A DNA stretch of 64,000 bases from Faecalicatena_A orotica (GTDB lineage: Bacteria; Bacillota; Clostridia; Lachnospirales; Lachnospiraceae). Positions within the stretch are counted from its first letter, which is position 1, and every line of letters begins with the position of its first letter. The stretch is from NCBI RefSeq assembly GCF_040545875.1, contig NZ_JBEPMR010000009.1; one strand, 5' to 3'. A program made the position numbers and the translations under genes. Of this stretch, positions 34,838-43,416 are shown piece after piece. The notes beneath the pieces are model-generated. The model made no database searches. It was not told the origin of the DNA and was given only the letters and a program-made list of their open reading frames with translations.

Positions 34838-36538
34838 AGAGTTTTATTGACAGCAATTAATGCAAAGTATATACATTCTAATCTGGCGGTTTATAGTTTG
34901 AAGAGTTACGCTTCCTGTTATACGCAGGATGTAGAGATCGCCGAATATACGATTAATCAGGATGTGGATGATATTCTGGCCGATATTTTTAAGAAGTCTC
35001 CGGATATTCTGTGTTTTTCCTGCTATTTGTGGAATATTACTTTTGTAAATCAGCTGCTTGTTGAGGTGAAAAAGGTAATGCCTCATGTGCATATCTGGCT
35101 GGGGGGGCCGGAGGTTTCTTTTAATGCGGGACAGGTTATGAAGTCATATCCGCAGGTGGATGGAATTATGTGTGGAGAAGGTGAGGAGACTTTTCATGAA
35201 CTTCTTGATTATTATAATGGAAAAATTAAGAATTTAAATGATATTAAAGGAATTGTGTTCCGGGTGTGGAAAAATAATGAAAATCTGTCGGAGATTGTTG
35301 AAAACCAGAGTCGTCAGGTGATGGATTTGAGTAAGGTTCCGTTTGTTTATAATGATATGGGAAAGTTTAAAAATAAGATTATATATTATGAATCCAGCAG
35401 GGGATGCCCGTTTTCCTGCAGTTATTGTTTGTCTTCGATTGATAAATGCCTTCGTTTCAGGGATTTGGGGCTTGTAAAAAAGGAGCTTCAGGTATTCATT
35501 GATGCAGAGGTTCCACAGGTGAAGTTTGTTGACAGAACATTCAACTGCAGGCACGAGCATGTGATGGCCGTTTGGTCCTATATTGCACGGCACGATAAAG
35601 GGAAAACAAATTTTCACTTTGAAGTGGCGGCTGATCTGCTGAACGAGGAGGAACTAAGGCTTATTGAGACGATGCGTCCCGGGCTGATCCAGCTTGAAAT
35701 TGGGGTTCAGTCGACCAATCAGGATACGATACGTGAGATCCACCGTGTTATGAAGTTTGATGAGGTAAAGCGGGTTGTAAATCGAATTCATATAGCAGGG
35801 AATACACATCAGCATTTAGATCTGATAGCAGGACTTCCTTATGAGGATTACAACAGTTTTCGAAAATCCTTTAATGATGTGTATTCTTTGAAGCCGGAAC
35901 AACTGCAGTTGGGGTTTTTGAAGGTCCTAAAGGGATCCTTTATGTATCAGAATGTTGAAAAATATGAGCTCCAATATCAGGATCGTCCGCCGTTTGAAGT
36001 ATTATCAACAAAATGGCTGCCCTATGTTGATGTTATCCGCCTTAAGGGGATTGAAGAAATGGTGGAGGTTTACTATAACAGCGGGCAGTTTTCGAATACT
36101 CTTCAGGAATTGGAGAAAAAATTCGAAGATGCTTTTTCCATATATGAAAAACTGAGCCAATTTTATGAGGAGAATAACCTTCATATGATCAATCATTCCC
36201 GGATTACACGCTATGAGATTATGCATCAGTTCATTCTTAAATATGATCCCGACAGGGAGGAAATTTACAGAAATGCACTGACTGTGGATTTGTATCTAAG
36301 GGATAATGTGAAAAACAGGCCCGGTTTTGCGGGTAATGATACAGTTACAAAAGAAGAAGCATCAGAATTTTATGACGGAGAGGCAAGCGAACACAGGTAT
36401 CTAAAGGGATATGAACAGTATGATAAACGTCAGCTGCGGAAGATGACACATCTTGAAAAAATAGGTGGAAAACTATTATTGTTCGACTATAAAAACAGGG
36501 ATATACTAACAAATCAGGCAAAGATTTTTTACGTTTAG
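34838..36538 (+). CDS. B12-binding-domain radical SAM protein
   Basis: A 566-residue protein. Residues 1-140 form a cobalamin-binding-like Rossmann domain (MRVLLTAINAKYIHSNLAVY, then HIWLGGPEVSFN). Residues 170-400 form the radical SAM domain with the iron-sulfur motif CPFSCSYC (C-x3-C-x2-C) after ESSRG. The C-terminal 170 residues look like the DUF4080-type tail. The ATG at 34838 starts the conserved domain; the upstream ATG at 34802 only adds unconserved residues, and neither has a strong ribosome-binding site. Codons are more AT-rich than in its neighbours, and the gene is bracketed by 61-bp inverted repeats. Its stop codon lies inside the right repeat. Substrate unknown. Confidence 0.85.
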   Translation, partial: RVLLTAINAKYIHSNLAVYSLKSYASCYTQDVEIAEYTINQDVDDILADIFKKSPDILCFSCYLWNITFVNQLLVEVKKVMPHVHIWLGGPEVSFNAGQVMKSYPQVDGIMCGEGEETFHELLDYYNGKIKNLNDIKGIVFRVWKNNENLSEIVENQSRQVMDLSKVPFVYNDMGKFKNKIIYYESSRGCPFSCSYCLSSIDKCLRFRDLGLVKKELQVFIDAEVPQVKFVDRTFNCRHEHVMAVWSYIARHDKGKTNFHFEVAADLLNEEELRLIETMRPGLIQLEIGVQSTNQDTIREIHRVMKFDEVKRVVNRIHIAGNTHQHLDLIAGLPYEDYNSFRKSFNDVYSLKPEQLQLGFLKVLKGSFMYQNVEKYELQYQDRPPFEVLSTKWLPYVDVIRLKGIEEMVEVYYNSGQFSNTLQELEKKFEDAFSIYEKLSQFYEENNLHMINHSRITRYEIMHQFILKYDPDREEIYRNALTVDLYLRDNVKNRPGFAGNDTVTKEEASEFYDGEASEHRYLKGYEQYDKRQLRKMTHLEKIGGKLLLFDYKNRDILTNQAKIFYV

Positions 36539-36595
36539 GTACACCACTAAGATCAATTTGGGACGTAGTAAAAGTGAGAAATATTACGTCCCCAA
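36535..36595. repeat. Right 61-bp inverted repeat flanking the radical SAM gene
   Basis: The reverse complement of 34734-34794 at 51 of 61 positions. Its inner end overlaps the stop codon of the radical SAM gene (36536-36538), and its outer end abuts the GGAGGGG that serves as ribosome-binding site for nth. No clear target-site duplication is visible next to the two outer ends. Confidence 0.85.
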
Positions 36596-36604
36596 GGAGG
36601 GGTT

Positions 36605-37231
36605 ATGAAGAAGAGGACTTTGGAGATTCTTTCTATACTTGACGACCAGTATGGCCGTGAATATGTTTGTTATCTGAACCACAGCACGCCGTGGCAGCTG
36701 CTGATTGCTACGATGCTGAGTGCGCAGTGCACGGATGCGAGGGTGAATATTGTGACGAAGGATTTGTTCCGCAAATATGATTCTGTTGAAAAGTTCGCGA
36801 ATGCGGATTTGAAGGAGCTGGAGCAGGATATTAAACCGACGGGGTTCTATCATAATAAGGCGAAGAATATTATCGCCTGCACAAAGGCTTTGGTTGAGCG
36901 GTTCGGCGGGGAGGTACCGTCTGACATTGATGATCTGACTTCTCTTGCAGGTGTGGGAAGGAAGACTGCGAATGTGATCCGGGGAAATATTTTCCATGAG
37001 CCGAGTGTGGTGGTGGATACGCATGTGAAGCGGATATCCAAACGGCTCGGTCTCACGAAGAATGATGATCCGGATAAGGTGGAGCAGGACCTGATGAAGG
37101 AACTGCCAAAGGATCACTGGATTCTTTATAATATCCAGATCATTACGTTTGGCCGGTCCATTTGCACGGCAAGGAGTCCGAAGTGCAGGGAATGCTTCTT
37201 GCAAAAATATTGCAAAGAGTATAAAATGTAA
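36605..37231 (+). CDS. nth: Endonuclease III
   Basis: A 208-residue DNA glycosylase/AP lyase for oxidised pyrimidines. The helix-hairpin-helix with catalytic Lys is seen in LAGVGRKTANVI, the catalytic Asp in VVVDTHVKR, and the 4Fe-4S cluster in the C-x6-C-x2-C-x5-C pattern of the last 20 residues (from CTARSPKCRECF). AAGGAGG precedes the ATG. Length is normal. Confidence 0.95.
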   Translation: MKKRTLEILSILDDQYGREYVCYLNHSTPWQLLIATMLSAQCTDARVNIVTKDLFRKYDSVEKFANADLKELEQDIKPTGFYHNKAKNIIACTKALVERFGGEVPSDIDDLTSLAGVGRKTANVIRGNIFHEPSVVVDTHVKRISKRLGLTKNDDPDKVEQDLMKELPKDHWILYNIQIITFGRSICTARSPKCRECFLQKYCKEYKM

Positions 37232-37291
37232 CCTAACTAACGGTATGTATAGCGCCGGCAGACAGCCCGACGGATAAAAGAGGTGGATTTT

Positions 37292-37396
37292 ATGAACATA
37301 TATAATAAAAAGGTGAGAAAGATCATATCAATTGTTGTTATCGTTATCATTCTGGCAATGGTCGCGACAATGGTAATTCCGTATCTGGTTGTTTAG
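37292..37396 (+). CDS. Small single-pass membrane peptide (34 residues)
   Basis: ATG at 37292 to TAG at 37396 encodes a basic N-terminus (NIYNKKVRK) followed by one hydrophobic helix rich in Ile and Val and a short tail PYLVV. AGAGGTGG lies 6-8 bases before the ATG, a good ribosome-binding site. The layout resembles Prli42/DUF4044-type mini-membrane proteins of Firmicutes, which in Listeria anchor the stressosome; that assignment is tentative. It lies alone between nth and the VanW-like gene. Confidence 0.6.
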   Translation: MNIYNKKVRKIISIVVIVIILAMVATMVIPYLVV

Positions 37397-37438
37397 CAGA
37401 CAAGCGGGATTGTTTCTAAGGAAATTTGAGGGATTTGT

Positions 37439-39061
37439 ATGGGGAACAAAAGAAGAAGACGCAGGAGAAGATTACGAAGATCGGAGGCAAAAGCGATTTT
37501 CCGTTTGATTCAGGTGGCTTTCTGTGCACTTGTAGTGATCCTCTGTGTACAGTTTTTTCTTCACAGGTATATCAGGAAGTTTGACGAGCGTATCATTATT
37601 CAGGGTGTTTCTGTCGGGAATACCGATGTATCCGGCCTGAACGCTAAGAAAGCTAAGGAGAAGGTGAAAGAGGAGCTGTCTGCTTATGCAGATGAAAAGA
37701 TGGAGCTGTCTCTGGAAGACGGCAGAAAAGGTGAGACTACTTTAGGCGAGCTGGGCTTTACGGTGAAGGGTCTGGACGCCGTGATTCAGGAAGCTGTTGA
37801 TTACGGCAAAAAGGGGAACGCACTTTCCTGTTACAGAATCCTGAAGCGCGCCCAGAAGAATAAGAATGAGAAAGTTTTCGAGGTGTCCTATCAAGTATCG
37901 GAAAAAGCAGCCGGAAAAGTTTTGAATGCGGCCTTTTCTGATCAGCTGAATCTTCCAGAAAATGCAAGAGTAATCCTGGATGGCAACGATGTTAAGGTGA
38001 TAGAAGAGAAGCCGGGGGAAGTTGTGGATACAAAGAAGACAGTTAAAAGTATCAACAAGTTTCTGGGCTCAGACTGGAATGGCAAAGGTGGGACGATTAA
38101 GGCGGCCCTGACCTATACGGATCCGGAGGTTACGAAAAAAGACCTGAAAGATATGACGGACCTTCTCGGAAGTTACACGACGTATTATGGAAGTGATGGT
38201 TCAGGCAGGTCACAGAACATAGAGAGCGGGGCAGACCATATCAACGGTGCCATTATAAAGCCGGGGGAAGAGTTTTCCGCGAATGAGGCAATGGAACCTT
38301 ATACAGAGGAGAACGGATTTACCGAAGCGGCATCTTATGAGGATGATAAAGTTGTCCAGTCAATGGGCGGCGGAATCTGCCAGGTATCCACGACCCTGTA
38401 TAATGCAGTGCTGTATTCGGAACTGGAAGTAACGCAGCGGTCCCCGCATACCATGCTTGTATCCTATGTGCAGCCGTCGCAGGACGCGGCGATTGCGGAT
38501 GACGTACTGGATCTGAGGTTTAAAAATAATTTGGAGACACCAGTTTATATCGAAGGTGTACTCGCAGACGGTAATATTACGTTTAATATATACGGTAAAG
38601 ATACAAGAGATTCCGGAAGGACGCTGGAGTTTGTCAGTGAGACGACGGGAACGGACCTGCCGGACGGGAAACGGTTTATAGCTACAGACGACAGTATTGG
38701 CAATTATTACACGTTAAGCCAGGCTCAGGCGGCTGTGTCCGCGCAGTTGTGGAAAGTGGTGTATGTAGATGGCGAAGAAGTCAGCCGTGATGTAATTAAT
38801 AACAGCCAGTATGTGCCTTCAAAGGAAACAGTTGCGGTCGGAACGGCTTCTGCAAACGAGGCAGATACAGAAAAGATGAATCAGGCAATCCTGTCACAGG
38901 ACGAAAGCCAGATTATGAATATGATCCAGCAGCTGACCGGCACCGGAAATGCTTCCCAGACGGGAGAATCGGACGGGGCAGCAGATACAAACGGAATAGC
39001 AGACGGGGCAGCCGGTACAAATGAAACGACAGACGGAACAGGAACAGCAGACGGCGTTTAA
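37439..39061 (+). CDS. VanW family protein with peptidoglycan-binding-like domain
   Basis: A 540-residue protein. A basic N-terminus (RRRRRRLRRSEAK) leads into one membrane helix (about residues 25-45). Residues 55-220 resemble the PG_binding_4 repeat (VSVGNTDVSGLNAKKAKEKV). Residues 260-400 are the VanW domain, with NHIxGAIIKPGEEFS-like and GGGICQVSTTLYNAVLYSEL sequence. The last 45 residues are a low-complexity Gly/Thr/Ala/Asp tail with repeats such as TNGIADGAAG. It is probably an extracellular cell-wall factor; the biochemical role of VanW is not established. Confidence 0.88.
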   Translation: MGNKRRRRRRRLRRSEAKAIFRLIQVAFCALVVILCVQFFLHRYIRKFDERIIIQGVSVGNTDVSGLNAKKAKEKVKEELSAYADEKMELSLEDGRKGETTLGELGFTVKGLDAVIQEAVDYGKKGNALSCYRILKRAQKNKNEKVFEVSYQVSEKAAGKVLNAAFSDQLNLPENARVILDGNDVKVIEEKPGEVVDTKKTVKSINKFLGSDWNGKGGTIKAALTYTDPEVTKKDLKDMTDLLGSYTTYYGSDGSGRSQNIESGADHINGAIIKPGEEFSANEAMEPYTEENGFTEAASYEDDKVVQSMGGGICQVSTTLYNAVLYSELEVTQRSPHTMLVSYVQPSQDAAIADDVLDLRFKNNLETPVYIEGVLADGNITFNIYGKDTRDSGRTLEFVSETTGTDLPDGKRFIATDDSIGNYYTLSQAQAAVSAQLWKVVYVDGEEVSRDVINNSQYVPSKETVAVGTASANEADTEKMNQAILSQDESQIMNMIQQLTGTGNASQTGESDGAADTNGIADGAAGTNETTDGTGTADGV

Positions 39062-39088
39062 AACAGGAGCCGGCAGAAAGGAGGAGTC

Positions 39089-40087
39089 ATGAAGGCAGGA
39101 AATATCTCTCAGACCGCATGGAAACGGTCTGTGCGAAGACAATTGAACAGCAGGCGGGAAGAAGCACTCTTCACTCCTTCTATGGAAGAGCCGTGCACGG
39201 CGCTGCGCATGGCAGACGGCGGTATTGTCGTGACGGCAACGGCGGATACGTCTGGGAATGTGCCGGAATGTGCGGACTATGCCATATTAAAGGCGGTAAA
39301 TGACGTGGCATCCCGGGGAGCGGAAGTAATCGGGGTGTCGGTACAGCTGATTTTGCCGCTCTCTGCGACTGAGGCGCAGTTAAAGGCTCTGGCAGGTTCT
39401 ATGGATGCTGTCTGCATGCAGGCCGGTATCCAGCTGACATGCCTGAAGGCGGAGACCAATCCTTGTGTAAACCAGATCCTGACAATCGCAACAGCCACAG
39501 GAGAAGCCGCCGGGGACAGCATTCTGCGTACAGAAGATGCGGCAGCGGGGCAGGATATCCTGCTGTGCGGCCACATTGCCCTGGAGGGCACTTTAAGAAT
39601 ACTGGCGGAGCGGGAAGAGGAGTTAAGCGGACGTTTTGTCCCTTCCTTCATCAGACAGCTGAAGGAACAGAAGAAAGAACTCTTTGCCGCCAAAGCCATT
39701 GCCGCGGCAGGAAAGGCCGGTGCGGCTGCCATTCACCAGATCGGCAGCGGGGGAATTCTGGCGGCACTTTGGGAGCTGGCGGAAGCTTCCGGTATCGGGA
39801 TGGAGACAGAACTTTCAAAAATATCAATCCGGCAGGAGACTGTCGAGATCTGTGAATTTTATAATCTGAATCCGTACCAGATGACTTCTGCAGGAAGTTT
39901 TCTGATCACGGCAAAGAACGGTGATGCGGTCGTAAAAGCCCTGGAAGGGGCCGGCGCACGAGCCGTCAGGCTTGGGGTTGCCACGGACGGTAATGCCCGG
40001 GTGATCACAAGCGGTGAAGAACAAAGGTATCTGGACAGACCCGCACCCGATGAACTGATGCTATGGCGGGAGCGGAATTGTCATTGA
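39089..40087 (+). CDS. AIR synthase-related (PurM/HypE superfamily) protein
   Basis: A 332-residue protein with the two-domain PurM fold: an N-terminal half with TATADTSGNVPECADYAILK and AVNDVASRGAEVIGVSVQLI, and a C-terminal half with HQIGSGGILAALWELAEASG. Related proteins use ATP in purine synthesis, hydrogenase maturation or selenophosphate synthesis. The usual glycine-rich N-terminal and catalytic residues of HypE or SelD are not visible, so the reaction is unknown. Only 27 bases separate it from the VanW-like gene. Confidence 0.75.
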   Translation: MKAGNISQTAWKRSVRRQLNSRREEALFTPSMEEPCTALRMADGGIVVTATADTSGNVPECADYAILKAVNDVASRGAEVIGVSVQLILPLSATEAQLKALAGSMDAVCMQAGIQLTCLKAETNPCVNQILTIATATGEAAGDSILRTEDAAAGQDILLCGHIALEGTLRILAEREEELSGRFVPSFIRQLKEQKKELFAAKAIAAAGKAGAAAIHQIGSGGILAALWELAEASGIGMETELSKISIRQETVEICEFYNLNPYQMTSAGSFLITAKNGDAVVKALEGAGARAVRLGVATDGNARVITSGEEQRYLDRPAPDELMLWRERNCH

Positions 40088-40126
40088 GATAAAATAAAAA
40101 CAGACATTTTTTAGGAGGTAATAGTT

Positions 40127-40618
40127 ATGGATAACTTGAGGAACGAAATTCTAAGATATCTGGAAACAAACAGTAGGGTAAACCTTGGCGAACTTGCGGT
40201 TCTGCTTGGAGTGGATGAGGTTAAGGTAGCAAACGAGATCGCAGACATGGAGAAAGAAAAGATCATCTGCGGATATCATACATTGATTGACTGGGATAAA
40301 GCGGGAGTAGAGACGGTGACTGCGCTGATCGAAGTGCGTGTGACGCCGCAGCGCAACCAGGGGTTTGACCGGATTGCAGAGAGAATCTACAATTATCCGG
40401 AAGTACACGCAGTTTACCTGATTTCAGGGGGATATGACCTGCTTGTAACACTGGAGGGAAAGACTCTGAAAGAAGTTTCCCGGTTTGTATCTGAAAAATT
40501 ATCCCCGATCGAATCTGTGATCAGCACTGCGACATATTTTATCCTGAAAAAATATAAAGACCACGGAACGATTCTTGTACCGAAGAAAGAATCAGAAAGG
40601 ATGCTGGTGACGCCTTGA
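40127..40618 (+). CDS. Lrp/AsnC family transcriptional regulator
   Basis: A 163-residue regulator. Residues 1-55 are the AsnC helix-turn-helix (NLRNEILRYLETNSRVNLGE, then VDEVKVANEIADME). Residues 65-145 are the RAM ligand-binding domain (VTALIEVRVTP, VHAVYLISGGYDLLVTLEG). Its stop codon shares a base with the aminotransferase start (TGATG at 40616-40620), so both are co-translated. This suggests amino-acid responsive control of the next gene. Confidence 0.92.
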   Translation: MDNLRNEILRYLETNSRVNLGELAVLLGVDEVKVANEIADMEKEKIICGYHTLIDWDKAGVETVTALIEVRVTPQRNQGFDRIAERIYNYPEVHAVYLISGGYDLLVTLEGKTLKEVSRFVSEKLSPIESVISTATYFILKKYKDHGTILVPKKESERMLVTP

Positions 40619-41787
40619 TGAGAAATCCATTATCAAAGAAAATTATAGAAATCGAGCCGTCCGGTATTCGGAAGTTTTTTGACGTGGCAAACGAGATGGA
40701 AGACGCGATTTCCCTTGGTGTGGGAGAGCCGGACTTTGATACTCCGTGGCGTATACGCGAGGAAGGTATTTTCTCACTGGAAAGAGGCCGCACCTTCTAT
40801 ACGTCCAATGCCGGACTGCAGGAATTAAGAAATGAAATCTGTAAATATTTAGAAAGAAAAATACATATCAAATATGATCCAAAGAATGAGACACTTGTCA
40901 CAGTCGGCGGAAGTGAGGCCATTGACGTGGGCCTGCGCTGCATGCTCGATCCGGGGGATGAGGTCCTGATCCCGCAGCCAAGCTATGTATCGTACCTGCC
41001 GTGTACAGTCATGGCAGACGGCGTGCCGGTAGTGATTCCGCTCCAGTATGAGAACGAGTTCAAGCTGACGGTAGAAGATCTGGAAAAATATACAACTCCG
41101 AAGACAAAGGTCCTGATCATGCCATTTCCGAACAACCCGACAGGTTCCATCATGACAAAGGAAGACTTGGAGCCGGTAGCAGAATTTGTAAAGGAACATG
41201 ACCTGTACGTGATTTCCGATGAAATTTATTCGGAACTGACTTACAGCACACAGCATGTTTCCATAGCAAGCCTTCCGGGGATGCGTGAGAGAACCATCGT
41301 AATCAACGGATTTTCTAAAGGTTTTGCTATGACGGGGTGGCGTCTCGGCTACTGCTGCGGACCAGAGGCAATCATTGAACAGATGATCAAGCTCCATCAG
41401 TTTGCGATCATGTGCGCGCCGACGAACAGCCAGTATGCGGCGATCGAAGGCCTGAGAAACTGTGAAGAAGAAGTAGAAGAAATGCGGAAATCCTACAATC
41501 AGAGGAGGCGTTTCCTGATGCATGAATTTGCACGCATGGGACTGGAATGCTTTGAGCCGTTCGGCGCATTCTATGTATTCCCGAGTATTCAGGAATTTAG
41601 CATGACATCAGAAGAGTTTGCTACCCGCCTTCTGAATGAAGAAAAAGTGGCTGTTGTGCCGGGCACCGCGTTTGGCGAGTGCGGAGAAGGATTCCTGCGT
41701 ATTTCCTATGCCTATTCACTGGATGATTTGAAAGAAGCTCTGGGACGTCTGGGCAGATTTATACAGCGCCTGAGGAATGAGAGGTAA
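40618..41787 (+). CDS. Class I/II (PLP-dependent) aminotransferase
   Basis: A 389-residue fold-type I aminotransferase. Visible signatures are LGVGEPDFDTP, FPNNPTGSIM, the segment VISDEIYSELTY, and the PLP-lysine motif INGFSKGFAMTGWRLGY. The C-terminal Arg region (FGECGEGFLRISYAYS) is also typical. Sequence suggests an aspartate/aromatic or alanine type; the amino-acid substrate cannot be fixed. Translationally coupled to the Lrp regulator and followed 6 bases later by trmL. Confidence 0.93.
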   Translation: MRNPLSKKIIEIEPSGIRKFFDVANEMEDAISLGVGEPDFDTPWRIREEGIFSLERGRTFYTSNAGLQELRNEICKYLERKIHIKYDPKNETLVTVGGSEAIDVGLRCMLDPGDEVLIPQPSYVSYLPCTVMADGVPVVIPLQYENEFKLTVEDLEKYTTPKTKVLIMPFPNNPTGSIMTKEDLEPVAEFVKEHDLYVISDEIYSELTYSTQHVSIASLPGMRERTIVINGFSKGFAMTGWRLGYCCGPEAIIEQMIKLHQFAIMCAPTNSQYAAIEGLRNCEEEVEEMRKSYNQRRRFLMHEFARMGLECFEPFGAFYVFPSIQEFSMTSEEFATRLLNEEKVAVVPGTAFGECGEGFLRISYAYSLDDLKEALGRLGRFIQRLRNER

Positions 41788-41793
41788 GGAACC

Positions 41794-42285
41794 ATGCTTA
41801 ATATTGTACTGCATGAGCCGGAAATTCCGGCAAACACAGGCAACATAGGCAGGACCTGTGTGGCGTCGAATACGCGTCTCCATCTGATCGAACCGCTCGG
41901 GTTCAAGTTGAATGAAAAGGCTTTAAAGCGTGCAGGGATGGACTACTGGTCCGATCTGGATGTGAGGACTTATATTGATTATAATGACTTCATGGAACAA
42001 AATCCGGGAGCAAAGATCTACATGGCAACGACAAAGGCTTCCAAAGTTTATACAGAAGTCCAGTATGAGCCTGACTGCTTTATCATGTTTGGCAAAGAGA
42101 GCGCCGGGATCCCGGAAGAGATTCTGGTGGAGCATAAGGACACATGCATCAGGATCCCAATGGTCGGAGATATCCGCTCATTAAATCTGGGAAATTCTGT
42201 GGCAATCATTCTTTATGAAGCGCTGAGACAGAATCAGTTTGCGGGGATGAACCTGGAAGGGCATCTTCACCATTTAAGCTGGTAA
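41794..42285 (+). CDS. trmL: tRNA (cytidine(34)-2'-O)-methyltransferase TrmL
   Basis: A 163-residue SPOUT methyltransferase that modifies the wobble base of tRNA-Leu. The family pattern is clear: EPEIPANTGNIGRTCVASNT, FGKESAGIPEEI and RIPMVGDIRSLNLGNSVAII, the knotted AdoMet site. Length is normal. It lies in a short-spaced gene string with the aminotransferase and the GntR regulator. Confidence 0.94.
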   Translation: MLNIVLHEPEIPANTGNIGRTCVASNTRLHLIEPLGFKLNEKALKRAGMDYWSDLDVRTYIDYNDFMEQNPGAKIYMATTKASKVYTEVQYEPDCFIMFGKESAGIPEEILVEHKDTCIRIPMVGDIRSLNLGNSVAIILYEALRQNQFAGMNLEGHLHHLSW

Positions 42286-42299
42286 AAGAAGGATAAGCA

Positions 42300-43019
42300 A
42301 TGACAGAATATGTATTAAGTGATGATTTTAAAAAGAATGTGCAGCAGGAGATGGAGAACAATCCCTTCGCGATTCTCAGCCGCCTGATTTACCAGGAACT
42401 GTATCAGGAGGTAATTGAGGGACATCTCCTGCCGGAGCACAAGATCATTGAGTCCAAGATTGCAAAAGAACTGAATGTCTCCCGGTCCCCTGTCAAGGTT
42501 GCGCTTTCCGATATGGTTGATGACGGTATTTTCGTCCGGGGTGTAGGTAAAACTGTCCATGTAAAGCCGATTTCTTACGAGGAATGCCTGTGGATTTATG
42601 AAGCAAGGATGACTCTGGAGCCCAAAGCGGCATATCAGGCAGCCAAGCGGATCAAACCTGCGGAACTGCAGCAGCTAAAAGAACTCATTAGTAAATTCGA
42701 GGAAATTGACAGGACACTGAACCAGAGAGAGTATACGAGAACCGATAAACAATTTCATGAGATTATTATCAAGGCATCCCGTAATCCTTATCTGGTCAGC
42801 ATGTACAAGTCTATAGAATGCCCGTTGGCGTGCTATCGTAATCAGCTCAACCAGCTGGCCTATGAGGAGTGTTTTCAGGAGCATGATATGGGGAGTGGCT
42901 CGGAACACCACAAGTCCATATTTAATATGCTGAAAAACCACCTGCCGCTGCTGGCGGAGGATGAGATGCGCAACGATATACAGCGAATGTACGGGACAAT
43001 GTCACGGCTGAGAAAGTAA
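42300..43019 (+). CDS. GntR family regulator, FadR/FCD subfamily
   Basis: A 239-residue regulator. Residues 20-85 are the GntR winged helix (LIYQELYQEVIEGHLLPEHK, then KELNVSRSPVKVALSDM). Residues 95-230 are the all-helical FCD ligand domain (YEARMTLEPKAAYQAAKRI, DKQFHEIIIKASRNPYLV, and the metal-ligand His of GSGSEHHKSIFNML). FCD regulators usually sense organic acids or sugar acids, which fits control of the TRAP/catabolic unit starting at 43417. It starts 14 bases after trmL. Confidence 0.9.
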   Translation: MTEYVLSDDFKKNVQQEMENNPFAILSRLIYQELYQEVIEGHLLPEHKIIESKIAKELNVSRSPVKVALSDMVDDGIFVRGVGKTVHVKPISYEECLWIYEARMTLEPKAAYQAAKRIKPAELQQLKELISKFEEIDRTLNQREYTRTDKQFHEIIIKASRNPYLVSMYKSIECPLACYRNQLNQLAYEECFQEHDMGSGSEHHKSIFNMLKNHLPLLAEDEMRNDIQRMYGTMSRLRK

Positions 43020-43046
43020 AGACATGTTTCGAGGTATAATGCTCGC

Positions 43047-43088
43047 ACTTGGCGAGGTATTTAACGAGTTTAGTATTTATGGTAAAAT
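43047..43088 (+). promoter_or_regulatory. Promoter-like 42-bp repeat, copy B
   Basis: 37 of 42 positions match copy A at 33211-33252, including CGAGGTATTT, ACGAGTTTAGT and the terminal TATGGTAAAAT with an extended minus-10 pattern. A TATAAT at 43035-43040 lies just upstream, at the same distance as TATACT in copy A. It precedes a terminator-ended structured segment, not a start codon. Confidence 0.6.
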
Positions 43089-43094
43089 ATAATA

Positions 43095-43162
43095 ATTGGA
43101 AGATAAGGCACTTTACAGTGAGGATACCGGTCAGGTTCCCATTGCAGGGGGCCTTATTTTTA
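43095..43162 (+). ncRNA. Candidate small structured RNA (or elaborate terminator); gap 43020-43416
   Basis: ATAAGGC (43103-43109) pairs with GCCTTAT (43151-43157), followed by a T-tract to 43161. Inside, CAGTG-A-GGA-T-ACC pairs with GGT-TCC-CATTG around GGTCA, so nearly the whole segment is paired. With the promoter-like repeat just upstream it would give an RNA of about 68 bases. The rest of the 397-base gap is AT-rich, with the predicted promoter for the reductase gene. Confidence 0.45.
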
Positions 43163-43338
43163 TACATATAATTCTATTACAAATCGGCAGTATCCCCCAC
43201 AAAAGAACCTATATTTGTTGAAAATGTACACTGTGAAAGAAAAAAATAAAAATTAAAGTGCAATATGAACAATAAATTGAAGTAAATGCTTTCCAACACA
43301 AACAAAAAAAGCAAAAAATATGAATAAAAGCACTTATT

Positions 43339-43368
43339 TTGACACAGTTTCTGTTAGATTTATATAAT
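43339..43368 (+). promoter_or_regulatory. Predicted promoter of the catabolic/TRAP unit
   Basis: TTGACA at 43339-43344 and TATAAT at 43363-43368 with an 18-base spacer, near-consensus sigma-A boxes. The first gene starts at 43417 after AAAGGAGG. It is the only strong promoter pattern before the fourteen-gene run ending at 56426. Confidence 0.75.
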
Positions 43369-43416
43369 TGTGAAAGAAGAAAGGGAGAAACTAATAAAAA
43401 ACAAAGGAGGTCAGCT

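Noticed and set aside
43278..43298. Possible catabolite-response (cre) site, GTAAATGCTTTCCA
   Set aside because: The central CG of the cre consensus is missing and the match is too loose to claim.
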